A DNA stretch of 64,000 nucleotides from Lunularia cruciata (Eukaryota > Streptophyta > Marchantiopsida > Lunulariales > Lunulariaceae), in NCBI GenBank assembly GCA_948567375.1, contig OX419756.1, positions 33,892,552-33,956,551 on the forward strand. Reading direction: 5' to 3'. Shown piece by piece: positions 1-11,782 of the stretch. Under the pieces are notes generated by a model. The model had not been told where the DNA came from. It saw nothing but the letters and a program-made list of their open reading frames with translations, and did not search any database. Made by a program: the position numbers and the translations under genes. Positions within the stretch are counted from its first letter, which is position 1. Every line of letters begins with the position of its first letter.

Positions 1-1130
1 GAGAAGTCCTCCAAATCTTGTGATAGAATTAGTTGTATGCCAAAATCTCAAACTGCAAGTTTAGAAAATCTGAAGTAGACTATTGAAGGCATAGAGTAAG
101 TGAAGAAGGCATCCAAGTGTTAATAGATAATATAGAGGTCATTCAAAAACGGGTGCTCCAAAAGATCAGACTCAACTCAAGAGTTTCATGGGATTAATGA
201 GTTTTTATTGTCAATTTTTCAAGGACTTCTCCAAGGTTGCATAACCTTTCATGGCACTACTTTGCAAAGGAAAAAAGTGGATTTGGAGAACCACACAAGA
301 ATTGGCCTTTTAAGAATTGAAAGATACATTACTACATGCACCAATCTTGAAATGGTATAACCTAAAACATCCAATCAAGTTGGCTATAGGTGAATCAGGT
401 ATTGCAGTAAGAGCAATCTTACAACAAGAATGGAATGACAAGTAATTGCATATTTCTCTTGAAAGTTGTTGCTTGCAGAATGCAACTATCACACTACTAA
501 ACAAGAAGTGTTGTCCATTGTGCTTGCAACCAAGTATTGGAAGCACTATCTTGGCAAGAAGGCATTTGTAGTGGAGATAGATCACAAAGCTCTATTCTAC
601 CTTGAGACACAAAAACATCTATCTTGTCAAGAAATTTGGTGGGCAAAGTGGAGACAACAATTTAACATGATAATCACATGTGTGGAATGCAAGAAGCAAC
701 TTGTAGATACATTTACTTGGATGCTTATGGCAAACAATTTGCTGGTAGAGGTCAAGATGAACCCAAAATTCTAGCCAAAGATTCTTGTTGCTATAAAAGT
801 TGATCCACAAATTGTAGGAGCTCAATCATCCAAGGGTGTAACCAATATCCAAGACCTCATTTTTGTGATAGCAAGTTATGGATCTCAAATACCACAAATG
901 TAAGAACCATAATCCTAGTAGAATGTCATGATTTTGCCATTGTATGTCACGTTGGAGTGGACAAGGCCTTAGATGCAACCAAATGGTATTACTATTGGTC
1001 CAACATGAGCAATGATGTGATAGAGTATGTTCAAAATTGCCTACTCTATCAACAAAATAAAGCTTCTAATCAAGCTTCCATTGGGCTTCTTCAAGCCCTC
1101 CTTACTCCTACAAAACATAAGGAATAGGTA
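1..1130 (+). pseudogene. Decayed Ty3/gypsy pol fragment (RT end, RNase H, integrase zinc-binding), family A
   Basis: Translation on the plus strand, with many stops and frame changes, gives the end of reverse transcriptase (a LKSFMGL-type connection near 175-240), the RNase H domain (CNYHTTKQE and VEIDHKALFYLET at 480-610) and an integrase zinc-binding segment (HVGVDKALDATKWYYYW near 950-1000, then a CLLYQ stretch). The same segments occur in the same order on the minus strand of the element at 10947-17457, so this is another copy of that family. The fragment enters from the left edge of the window and similarity stops near 1130, before the integrase catalytic core. It cannot make a functional protein. 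The family call is firm; the exact right end is approximate. Confidence 0.8.
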
Positions 1131-4100
1131 AGCATGGCCAACACAATAAGGTATTTGTGGGCACCATTATTCCTACTTGAGCCTAGAACCAAGCAGATAT
1201 AGTAAGAATTCTATTAGATCTAAGTATATGATGGAAATCATCATATATGTTTGTAGGAATTTGGGAACACCTTACTCAAACTTTCCAGTCCAAGGAGCAA
1301 TATGATATGTGAAGTCCTTTGACTATGGGGTTGTTATTTTTAGGCAAAGATGATATGGAGTAAAAGTGGAGGGAAGTATTCTCAATTACCTCAAAAAGAG
1401 CTCAAGGTAGGGTAAGAATGCATCTCAAGGTTTTTCTCATGATGATTCTAATCATGAAATCTGATTGAACTCTTGTTCTAAAGATGTAAGAGAGCTATGC
1501 CTTGTCACTGAAAATAGCCTCCTTTACATACCATGAGATCTAGTTTAGGAGAATCTTGGTTTTGGGTTGCATCCACTTCCTTGTTGTCTCTTGGAGTGAA
1601 GATACATCTCTTAAAGCAACATTGTTTCTCTAAGGTTTATAACAACACCAAGAGTTACTTTGTTAACCTCTATCATGCTCAAGGAGGTATATACCAAAAC
1701 ACTTGGCTGACCAATGAACACACAGATTGCCCCAATGCAATGTGTGTGTTCATTTAGTTTAGTTTATGTCTTGCAAGAACTAGAACAATACACATTCTGA
1801 TTTGGATTCATGTGTCACCAGAACTTCCCAAAATCCCTATCCAAAAGGTTTTGTTGCAACTAACTCACACCATAAAAACAAAAGATTCACTAGATGAAGG
1901 TACAAAAACAAGAGAAACAGAAAACACCACACTTCTTATCTATTCTTAAACAACTCCCAAGATTGCCACATGGGGATCTTTGAGGTTAACAAGGTGACGC
2001 AATGGAAACAAGAATAACACTACTTAGTCTCAAGCAATATTGGAGGTTTGGTGGCTATGGTTAAACTATTTATGCCCTTATGAAATTTAGTGATTCTCAA
2101 GACTGCCTAGAGCTACAAGCTAGCTTTTAATGAGTACTTACTTGAGTTTTTCTTGCCCTCCACCCGCATAGCTAATCAGCAACCAATTTCTCCTTCTTAA
2201 ACTAAATCTTGAGAATCCTTCTTAGCTTTAGCCCTCTCATCTTACACTTTGAACTCTATCAGTGAGGTCAGATCATGTAGTAAACATGAGCTCTTCTTCT
2301 CCCTCAATCGCCTGCTCTGATGCAAGTATTACTCTCTCTTCTATAGTCAATCAAGACCTTGTGGTGTTGGGTTAAGATTTGAATGCAAGATGTGGTTTTT
2401 GGTTTTGGAACCTAGAGCATGCCGCCCATCCATGAACCTATGGTGTCCCCTTTAACTAAGGTTAGGATTTGGGGTAATAAAAAGTCTAACCTTGTGGAGA
2501 CTCAAGAACTCCTCTTTTGGTGCTTCTTGAAGGTCTCTTCCCGTAACCCAAATCCCAAAAATCTGATAATTAGGGTTAAGTTGAGTTGCCCTTTGTTTAC
2601 TCACTCCCTAGCATGTCCCTTCTGGTGATTTGCATATGGCTACTCTAGATCAACTACCACTTCTCATGACCCAATACCAAATTCTACATTGAACAGGACG
2701 TCCAAACCTTTCAAGTGGTGAGCTACAATTTGGGAGACCTCAAGCATAGCCAAGACTAAGGAATGTGGAAAATTTAAAACATGGGGCTGAATGGGATTGG
2801 TATTCCTATCAGAAAGTAGCCACACATACTGATGGATTGTGACCTCCTTGATAAATACATTGGGTTGTAATTTGGGTTAAGGTTTTGGCCTTGAACCCAA
2901 AAACACATCACCACAAACATACCATCCTATTGAACCCCATCAGGACAAGAGATAGGGTTCCAATAGTGGATCCCCTGTTCAACCTTACCTACTTCTAAGT
3001 GAGAAAACAAGTGTTAGAACTTGCTTTTGGTCAGCTTCAACCTCTAAAATAGTTTCTAACAAAGTGGAATTCATGACAGTTGAGCATTGCATTCCAATCA
3101 TCAACATTCATGGTACCAAAGGATTGCCTCAATCAAGACTAACCTATGAGATTAATTGATCATATGAGGTTTCCCTAATTGGTTATGAATACAAATTCCA
3201 AACATGGATGCAATCAAATCCTAACCCAAACTAGCTCTCAAACTCACACACCTCCTTAGCCTACCTTTGCCTTTGAGGTTAATACACTTGGGTCGGCAAT
3301 TGAACACTTGGGTAAGAATCTCCATATATTTCCTAACCAAAATGCGTTGGTGCTAGCCATCGACTTATATACACTAAGTGCTTGAAGCTCTATCCTTCCT
3401 CAATCAAGTATTGACTTGGAGGTCAGGTGTGCTTACCCTTGTTATATGGATTGGCCATCCAATCACAAAACTAACTTAGAAACCAATTGGGTAGTGGAAA
3501 AGGTATTCTTAGATTAATTTGAGATTTGACAATATCTCTTCTCCTCCACTACTAGCATTTAGACTTACTCAAAATTTGTAAACCTAGTGGTTGGTTTTTA
3601 TTCCTAAACCACAGGCTGATATAGTCTACTAATGGTGCATACTCCTCCTTATCTAGGCTATGAGTTGGGTAGTTAGCATGCAATCCCTTCTAATCATCCA
3701 CCACTTATGTCATCCCACAAGCTTCTATTAATGTACACTACTTATGGACAGTAATTACACTTAGATAAGCTATAGTTTCCCATAATCACCAAGTGGCACA
3801 ACCATCTCATCTCTATCAATCTTTCCTAATCTATAATAGCTACAGCTCTATCCATTGATGAATTCTTTTCTTATTTGGCCACCATTTATGTTGGATAGCT
3901 CAAATCACAGTAAATGAGCATCCCTTCATAATTATAGTTCTTTGTAGCAATCTCTTCTTTTTAGAGTGTATCATCACCTCCATTTATAGGGACGACAAGG
4001 CTCATACTCCCTTTGTCCTAGGTTTGTCCTCTTCCAAGGCACCCACTCTCTTCCTTTTCTTGGTAGATAGAATTTCCACCTTCCTTCCCTTTGCTCTCTT

Positions 4101-4522
4101 GGAGGAGGAAGTTTCCTTCTTGCTTCTTATCTCTGTTGCATTAGAAATAGGAAGCCTTTTGTTTCTCCAGTTTCCTCTATTTTGGCAATTGGGTCCATAG
4201 CCTCTTTAAGCTGCTCTATTTTAGCAAAAAAAATTGTTTTCACCTTTAGTTTTGTCTATTCCCTTGCCCTCTTATATAATAGCAGATGGAGCTCTTGGGT
4301 CCTTCATCAGCATCAGCTCATCAGCACTCTTGGGTCCTTCATCCAATGCTTTTTGAGTTAGGAGCTCTTGCACAAAGTCCACCAAGCCATCAAGGCTCCC
4401 AGATTAGGAACTCTTCTTAGATCTCCCTTGAAGACTGCTCAACTTTGCCATCACCTCTCAAATCTCCTTGTCTCCCAATTGTAGGGACTCCACTTTGGAT
4501 GAACCAGCCTAAGGTCTTCCTT
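1131..4522. other. Unassigned decayed intergenic sequence
   Basis: I recognise no gene, RNA or intact element here. Open frames are all short (under about 75 codons) and lack known motifs. Around 4030-4140 the minus strand reads as a lysine/arginine/serine-rich stretch (KKETSSSKRAKGRKVEIL) broken by stops, which looks like the remains of a coding region rather than a live gene. The sequence is probably old transposon-derived DNA. Confidence 0.4.
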
Positions 4523-4618
4523 CCGTTGCTTCAGATGGTTGCTGATCATGTCCGTCCTTCTTGTAGGGACTGCCATCCGTTGCTTCAAATGGTTGCTGAT
4601 CATGTCTGTCCTTCTTTG
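4523..4618. repeat. Two-unit tandem repeat, 54-bp period
   Basis: The segment beginning CCGTTGCTTCAGATGG at 4523 repeats at 4577 with few mismatches (unit core ending ...CATGTCTGTCCTTCTT). The 54-bp period is a multiple of three and both strands stay open across it, which fits an amplified segment of a former reading frame. No protein is recognised. Confidence 0.75.
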
Positions 4619-7600
4619 GCTCAACGTCAATGGTAGCAAGGGTCTCTCAAACAAGTAACTCCTTCAATAATCCCAATACTCTAAATCTTCCTTGCTTGAG
4701 TATTCTTAGCATGCCTCTTGCTTTGGAATTCTGCACTCATTACCTCTCCCTTGCATGTCATCCCATCAATGTGCTTTTGCCATTATCTTGGGATCTATTT
4801 TCAAGAACACCCTCACTAGTGTGTATCTAAGGTTAGACAATTAGCTTGAGAATTGGGCACTACCACTCTTCTTGATTGGGGCTATAACATGCTTTCTCAA
4901 AGTCTCCTATAAGGTATTGTGTTCAACTTCAAGGTTAGAATAATCTGGTTTCCTCCTCAAAGTTTCACTTGGCTCTTCATGACCCCCAACACTCTACTCC
5001 TCTTAGCTTAAGGTTGGATTAATGCCAATATACTCTTGCTAGATCTCTACTTGTCTTCCCTACTCTTCTTTTTATCCCAATATAAGTAAGCCATGCTTAT
5101 GGTAAATGTAATACAAGAAACAACACAACTAAGAGTACCAATTAGATTGGCTACTACTCTACACAACCCTTTGAATATTTTTTTGCAAAAAAAATCCACA
5201 ATTTACTACCATATTATTGCCCACCATGCATTCATTATGGTTGTTGCATATACCTTGCTAAGTTTGGTTGGGTGATTTTGTTGAAGAATTGGCAATAAGA
5301 ACTCAAATATTCTTTTGACTACAGGATTTGTGATCAATGCTAGTGTATAACCATGTGTAGAGTCCCTTGAACACTCCCTTGGTAGCCTCATCTAATGCAT
5401 TACCCCTTGGAGTTAATGTCTTCCATGTATTAATCAAGCAATAAGCCCAAAAGGTGACATCTAAATGCCAACCTCAAGGATTTTCTCAAATGGGTAGGTC
5501 AAAATCTGATGGTACTTTGCTATTATAATCTTTAACACCATGGGCTTGGTTTTTAATCCCCACATGTAGTTCCCTAGCTTTACTAAATCCTCCCTTAATT
5601 CTCTTTGCTCCTCTTAGGATTTAGAAATACTTAGGGTAAGTCTCTTCAAGCTGAGCCAAGGAACCACCTTCAAGTGAGTCATCATCTTGATGCCTTTAGG
5701 AAGAATGGGCTCCCTCTTTATTATATCTAATTCTACCCAATCAATTATGGGTCCCTTGGATGGAAAACACTTTTTTCAAAGGTTGTTGAAGCTAAAACTC
5801 CTAAATACCTCACTAATTTCACTATATAAGTGAAGATATTGCCCAAGCACCTACTATACACTTCACCAAAACCCTATCACTTTTGTAGCACCATCTTCTT
5901 TTGATCCTAATTTCAAGAGCTATGAGGAGTAATAGACCTCAAGACTTTGGAGTACTATTCCTTGGAGACTAAGGAAGCTAAAGTATCCTCTCCACCTCAC
6001 CAATTTTATCTCTCAAGTGAAAATAAATTCTGAAACTTACTCCTCTCTTTGAGAAAGAATTGTCCCTACTTTGCAACACCTTGCTTGAATGTGAGGAGAA
6101 AAGTCATAGGAGAGAGACTGCAATATTTTCCTTCCTTGCTTGATTTTTTGGTGACAAAAATGCCTCCAATGGTGGTGGACATTCCCACAAGTATGGCATT
6201 GGGTTCAATCCTTGATTGGCAGGGAAATCCCATTTTTCCACTCCATGAAAAATGGTTTGCTTCTCAATTCTTAGGAAATTGCATGCGGCTTGCATGTGTG
6301 AAGTGTCATCAACAACCAATCTATTGTCCGTACTAGTAGCACCTAAAGCATGACTCTAGGCTCCTATGTGGTGTTTGGTTTTGGTTTTGGATCTAGTTTT
6401 GGTTCTTGATTGCTGCCTATAACTCCCCTCCTTAGTCATTATAATTATCACTCCAATTAGTGCTAAATTCCACTTAAGAAATTAGCACTTTAGCTCTTTG
6501 GTTATTGGCGTTAATTGAAAATTATTCCAATGCTTTAAACATCTAAACAATTGTTTTTTGTATTTTCCTCCCTCTTTTTGCTTATACTTGCAGTCACAAA
6601 AATTAGAAATGCAATATATGTGATGGCCATATCACCATCAAAGTCATCCAAGTCATTCTCATTCTAACCGATGTCCAAGTCATATCCCTTGTTCTGGCAT
6701 TTGATCATGCATCCACTCAAGGCCTTATAAGTCAAAGATTAATTGAAAGTATGAATCCTGAATAACTGGATTGACTTCTCCAATATTGCTAGGGATTTGC
6801 ACCTATTGCCTCACTAGTTCCACTACATTGGGTGGTCATTGAAATTCTTCTTCTTGATTTTGGGCAAATTTTTCAAGACTTCTTGGAGAAGGTCCTACAA
6901 TGTCCATTAGCTTGGAATGTTGCTATACTAGTCTTGTAGTAACTTCTAGGTCCTTTTCCCAACTTCCTTCTTGGTAGCATCTTGTATGTTGGGTATAATG
7001 TCACCATAGTCAACACCTAGCCCTTTCTCTTCATCTACATAAGCACCTAGCTAGCTCATCCCTTCTTCTAGTATGTCCAAAATTATTACCTCTCTTTAAA
7101 GACCTTGAGGCTCCCTTTCTTTTACTAACTCCATCAGGTCCATGATATGAGTGGCTCCTAATGTACTTCCCAAATTTTGGTACTTATTTATGACCATCTC
7201 TTCCTCTAGTTGCAGTATTTTTGGATTAGGGGTTATTCATGCACGTTGTTATGGCTATTTTCTCCATCAAGGACTTTCTTCCCTAGTTCTTACTTCTAAA
7301 AAACTACCTTCAACTTTCTTCCTTGTACTCCTTAATGACTTAAAACTCCTCCTCTTAGGTGTTGTTGTGTTGTGGTTTGAATAGCTAATGAAAAAGTAGT
7401 TTAGTGTGATTTAACTCCAAGTATTATTGGAGTACATTTTATGGTGTATCCCACAATTGAACTATTTCCATGTGAGCAATCTATGTAGATTAAGTGATTG
7501 GTCATGTGGATTAAAATCTTGTCCTTTTGAGGGCTCTAATTTATTTAAGTGGTAGAGACTTGAAAGAAGAAGGGGGGAAGGGGAGGTTCAATCTTAGGAG

Positions 7601-8581
7601 TCTTGAGTGGGAGCAAGACATTAGAAAGTGAGAGTTGTAGTAGAATATGGAAGCTAGAGCATCTAAAGAAGAGTTTGAACTAAAGATGTTTTGTGCTCTT
7701 GATCTCCCACTCTCAAATCCTTTTCTCATCAAGCTTCAGAGTTTGCACCTTGATCACTTTCAATTTTGGATGGTAGCACATTTTGGACTTGCATTTATTG
7801 CATGGGTGATGGAAATCCTATGTCATATTATCCTTCTTGTTCTTACTTATAGACATGTCTAAGAATTGAAAATTTATGTGATATTCTCAAAGGAGAAGTA
7901 CTTAAATTGTTCAAGGGCTTCAAGGTGGAGTTGTGGGTCCAATTGTCAAAAGGAAAGAAAGTTAAATGTCAAAATTGTAAATAATTGGGTCTCAACATTG
8001 GAAGTATGGAGTTTTAAACCATTCAAAGAGCTAGGGAAAAGCATTCATGGAGAAAAAACCACAATTAGAAAAAAGAGCCAATAGGCTATGGGTTGAAGAT
8101 AATATCTAAGCATTTGAGCAAATTTTGAATAGGATATAATTGATTGAAGCAAGGAGTCAAATTCATACTCAAGTGCACAAATTGGAAGACTAAGAGAATT
8201 TTATAAACAATTTCATAATCTTATAGTGGGGTAGAAAATTAGAAGTAGTAGAAAAAATTTTAGTTGCACTAAGCTCAAGAAATTTTATATTTGAATTCAT
8301 TTCAAATCTAATGTGATCAATTGAAGTTGGAGTATTTGAAATAAAAATGTTTGAGAGTAGATTATGATCAGGTTTAGAGTTTTGGTCACTTCTAAATTTC
8401 TAGTTTGAATCTTCTCATGAAACTTTTTATTATTATTGGTGGTTTGGAGTTGCACCTTGTGAAAAGGTTTTAGCAAAGATATCCAGAGAAGTTTTGCTAA
8501 GCTTTTTGTGTTTGGATCTTCTCTATGCTTGCATGCTTGATTCTATGCTCAATTGGCTTTGATTGGTTTGTTGGCATTGCA
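4619..8581. other. Unassigned decayed sequence upstream of element B
   Basis: No conserved gene is recognised. A 95-codon plus-strand frame at 6049-6336 and a 63-codon minus frame at 7541-7732 show no known motif. The region is CT-rich on the plus strand between 4600 and 7400, as if an AG-rich reading frame once ran on the minus strand. It ends at the target-site duplication of the Ty3/gypsy element that starts at 8587. Confidence 0.4.
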
Positions 8582-8586
8582 CTTAG
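8582..8586. repeat. Left target-site duplication of element B (CTTAG)
   Basis: Five bases immediately before the 5' LTR; the matching site after the 3' LTR (20588-20592) is CTTGG, one mismatch, as expected after ageing of a 5-bp gypsy duplication. Confidence 0.7.
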
Positions 8587-8735
8587 TGTAACAATATGAA
8601 GTTTAGCAACAAAGTTAGTAGGGCTAACAAAGGAGCAAATAAGACAAATTAGCAAATAAAACAAATTGGCCTAGAATATTCCAAAGTATCTAGGAAGCTT
8701 CCCGGCTAGCTAAACTTGCACTCCAAGTAGGTAGC

Positions 8736-8883
8736 TTCTAGAAGGAACCTTTTAGAAGCTTCCAACTAACTTAGCTTGCATGCCAAGTAAGCAACTCCTA
8801 AAAGGAAGCCTCTTGAGAAGCTTCCCAATTAACTTAGCTTGCATTCCAAGAAAGCCGTTCAAGGAAGCTTCTTGAGAAGCTTC
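8736..8883 (+). promoter_or_regulatory. Heat-shock-element-like GAA/TTC cluster in 5' LTR
   Basis: Inverted GAA/TTC pentamer modules are clustered: TTCTAGAA at 8736-8743, GAAGCTTC at 8755-8762, and GAAGCTTC at both 8864-8871 and 8876-8883. The last pair lies about 20 bp upstream of the TATA box, where heat-shock elements sit in plant heat-shock promoters. The consensus nGAAnnTTCnnGAAn is established for HSF binding. Activity here is inferred; the palindromes also contain HindIII-like AAGCTT repeats that could have amplified for other reasons. Confidence 0.5.
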
Positions 8884-8904
8884 TCAAGAGCCTTGTATGA
8901 TCCT

Positions 8905-8912
8905 TATAAATA
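8905..8912 (+). promoter_or_regulatory. TATA box of element B 5' LTR
   Basis: TATAAATA, preserved at the equivalent place in the 3' LTR (20476-20483), about 110 bp before the LTR end. It is the likely core promoter of the retrotransposon transcript. Confidence 0.65.
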
Positions 8913-9017
8913 GAAGAGCCAAAGCTCTTGCTAGGCATTTGGAGTTTTCACACATTCAAATATCCCAATGTGAGTTTCCGTTCTCCTATTTCTCTCCTTG
9001 GTCTCGGTCTTTTACAT

Positions 9018-9032
9018 TGGTATCAAAGCAGG
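9018..9032 (+). other. Primer-binding site of element B (tRNA-Met type)
   Basis: TGGTATCAAAGCAGG lies one base after the 5' LTR. It matches the common plant retrotransposon site TGGTATCAGAGC, complementary to the 3' end of initiator tRNA-Met, with one change. Confidence 0.8.
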
Positions 9033-10130
9033 AATAAGATGGATGGAATTTATGGACCACTTAATCCACTTCCACCAAACCATTGGTATTTTCATGTCCA
9101 AGTACTACACAAGCATTGTTTCACACAATTCATCACCTCACGCTTTGGACATGATTTTTTGCATATGATCACCATATCTGAGGAACCCTTGGTGCTTCTG
9201 GTTGTAACTTATGGAGAACGGTGGATGTGTTGGTTCTATGTGTTAATAAATTAGATAGATTAGGTCTGGCATGATAGAGTGGCAACCATGGCGGCAATGC
9301 CAATGGTTATCCTTGCTATGCAACAACAAATTGAGCACCTTACTTGATTGTTGAGCACATAAAGAGAGTACCAATTTGAGAAGCAAAATATCAAATCTGA
9401 TTCCCTAAACCCAAGGTATTTGAAGGCTAGAATCTCTCCGGTGCATAGGAGAAATTTTTTTGTTTGATTGTGAATGTTATTTTGAAGCTACCTATCTACA
9501 AGATGAGAAAAAACAAATTCTCTTGGCTTCTAGCCAATTGGATGGAGTAGCAAAGCTATGGTGGAGACACTTAGTGCACCTAATTGTTTCGAGTGCACCA
9601 AATTTTTTTAACAAATTTGCACCAATCTTGATGTGAGAAGAATTCAAGAATGCAATAATTAGTTGGTTCTAAGCTATAAATGCCACACAAGCTACACGAG
9701 ATAGGTTGGCAGAGTTGAAACAGATTGGCTCTGTAAGAAGTTACATCACACAATTCCAGAACACCATCATGCAAATTACAACTATACTGGAAGGTGAAGT
9801 TCTGGATCAATTTGTGAGGGGCTTGAAGTCAAGAACCAAATTAGAGGTAACTATGCAAGAGCCACAACACTTGGAAGAAGCCATGTGGTTGGCCAAATTT
9901 TTTGATTCCTTGGTTATAACAACTTGGTCTTGACCTTGACCTCCATAGAACCTACCAATACACTACACACGGGTGGAGGAGCTAACACCAATGGAGATTG
10001 ATGCCATTCAACAGAGACCACTTGGCACTATAAATAGAGAGAAATTGCAACAAAATGGTGGTTATTTTTATCATCACTAATTGGGACATCACATTGCTGA
10101 ATGTCCACTCAAGAATGGGCAATTGCCCAG
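9033..10130 (+). pseudogene. gag remnant of element B
   Basis: Broken frames cover a gag-like region. The best part is 9706-9933, where QIGSVRSYITQFQNTI followed by a DQFVRGLKSRTKLEV stretch is typical of the retrotransposon gag capsid domain. Near 10060-10110 the frame reads a zinc-knuckle-like HHIAECPLKNG, with a stop in the middle and the first cysteines not intact. The protein would form the virus-like particle around element RNA. Several stops and frame changes make it non-functional. Confidence 0.7.
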
Positions 10131-10229
10131 ATAGAGTTTGTGGACCCAAATGATCAACAAAATGAGGAATCCTAGTATAAGATTTTGAGCCACATATTGG
10201 GAGCTTGATTAGTTCCAATAAGATTGAAG

Positions 10230-10946
10230 GCTAGACTTATGCAAGTTTGCTTCACTTGCAAGGTATGATATCTAATTGGGGTTGTACAATTTTGGTTGAT
10301 TTTGGAAGTTCAAAAATTGCATGTCTATGCAAGTAGCAAAGGAATTGGGTAGTCTTATCAAGCCAATAATTGGAAGTAGATTGATGATGGTAGATGGTAG
10401 AAAGGGTTCTGCATTCCATATCTTGCATCCTGTTACCTTCAAGATTGGGAAGGAATATTTGGAGTATATGAGGTTTGTAGTGCCACCTCTACACTATGAT
10501 ATCATTCAGGACTACCTTGGCTTGAATGTCATAAGGTTCAATTTGATTGAACCCGATGACAAATTCAAGTACAACACCAAGGTAAGAATTTCAAATAAGG
10601 TTGTCTAGTACCTCCGAGTAAGACACCTAAGAATAGTAAGTCCTAGGATGGGAAGTTTGTCAAGAAGGTAGGTATAGAGCAAGCCTTGAAGGGAGATGAG
10701 TCCCAAGATGAGAAGTCTGTTAGTGAAGCATCCATAGACCAACCTTTGGAGAAAGATAAGTCTATATTTGTGGTGTAGATCAAGCCAATTGCACAAGGAC
10801 AATCTGAGGAGGGCCAAGAGCTTCATCAAGCAATCATTGATAAGATAGTTCACGAGTTTGCGGATGTGTTTCCGGATAATCTGCCAAAGGGATTACCCTT
10901 TGATTGTAGTATGCCCTTCAAGATTGAGTTATTGCCAGAGAGTACT
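10230..10946 (+). pseudogene. Protease and protease-RT linker remnant of element B
   Basis: Near 10280-10330 the frame reads ILVDFGSSKI, which corresponds to the aspartic protease active-site loop (normally D-S/T-G) with the residue after Asp changed to Phe. It is followed by a frame change and the rest of the fold (10321-10608, with DIIQDYLGLNVIRFNLIEP where an ILG-type motif is expected). At 10860-10946 ADVFPDNLPKGLPFD is the conserved start of the RT domain (DVFPxxLPxGLPP). The gene is then cut by the nested element A and resumes at 17463. Confidence 0.7.
10942..10946. repeat. Left target-site duplication of nested element A (GTACT)
   Basis: GTACT directly precedes the first LTR base of element A and is repeated exactly at 17458-17462 after its last base. 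Confidence 0.9.
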
Positions 10947-11686
10947 TGTAATACTTCGAGGACAAGAGAAGAGAGAAAACACAGATTACACACTCAAACA
11001 TTTGATGCCCCAAACAAGCACCTTCTCTTTATTATAAAGACAAAGAGGATCTCCTCCAAGGAAGCTCAACCATAGGATTAGGCACATAGATAGGTGATGT
11101 GTCAGCAAGTTCCACCCTTGGATTACTTACTTGGATGGGTGACATGTCTGGTCTAGGTCCTATCTGGTTGGTCAAACAAGCTTTGACTAGAGGGAATCTT
11201 TTAGGGAATGTTCTTGTAGGAATCTCAGAATCACATGAGTAAGGTACCATTGGAAAGCTCTCGATGAGACAAAGAAAGAGGGAGGGAAGTCCAACCATTC
11301 CTCCATTGATTGAGGGAATTTGCACATTTTTTAGGCCTAATTCATCCGTTTAGGCCTCCGAAATTGCCTTCAAAGATTTCAGGCATCTTTTGGTTCCTAC
11401 TCAATTAGTAGAAGTCCTCTTTTGGTGATACCTCTTTCTGATCTATTTAGTCCATCATGTGTAACATTTTTCCAGATGTTACCATACCAATTCTCACCTT
11501 TAAATCATATGTTTAGCTATTGGTTCTAAGGTTCTCAAGTCTATTTCAATTTTTGCCCCATTAGTAAAAGTACTCTTTTGGTGATACTTCTATCTAATCT
11601 ATTTTGACCATCATGTATAAAATTGTTCTAGATGTTACCAAACCAAATTTCACATCTAGATCATATGGCTAGCTCTTGGTATTATA
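10947..11686 (-). repeat. 3' LTR of element A
   Basis: A 740-bp repeat matching 16800-17457. It contains an internal duplication in which the segment near 11398-11500 (AGAAGTCCTCTTTTGGTGATAC) recurs near 11565-11660. The other LTR has lost about 80 bp of the second unit. Confidence 0.9.
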
Positions 11687-11700
11687 GACCTCCCTCTTTT
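11687..11700 (-). other. Polypurine tract of element A
   Basis: On the minus strand the sequence just before the 3' LTR is AAAAGAGGGAGGTC, a purine run in the exact place for priming second-strand DNA synthesis. Confidence 0.7.
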
Positions 11701-11782
11701 AAGACACAACGTCCTCATTGTGCAATTGTTGCTCAAATGCTTGCACCAACACCATTGCATGTGTCAAATTAGCAACAAGCTC

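Larger units (their letters stand above)
8587..9016 (+). repeat. 5' LTR of element B
   Basis: A 430-bp repeat matching 20226-20587. It starts TGTAACAATATG and ends CTTTTACA, followed after one base by the primer-binding site. It contains a run of diverged internal repeats built on GCTTCTAGAAG and AACTTAGCTTGCA motifs. One extra unit of about 68 bp accounts for most of the length difference from the 362-bp 3' LTR. A TATA box (8905-8912) and heat-shock-like motifs lie in its U3. Confidence 0.9.

Noticed and set aside
9580-9810. Minus-strand ORF in element B
   Set aside because: It lies opposite the recognised gag frame and has no motif of its own.
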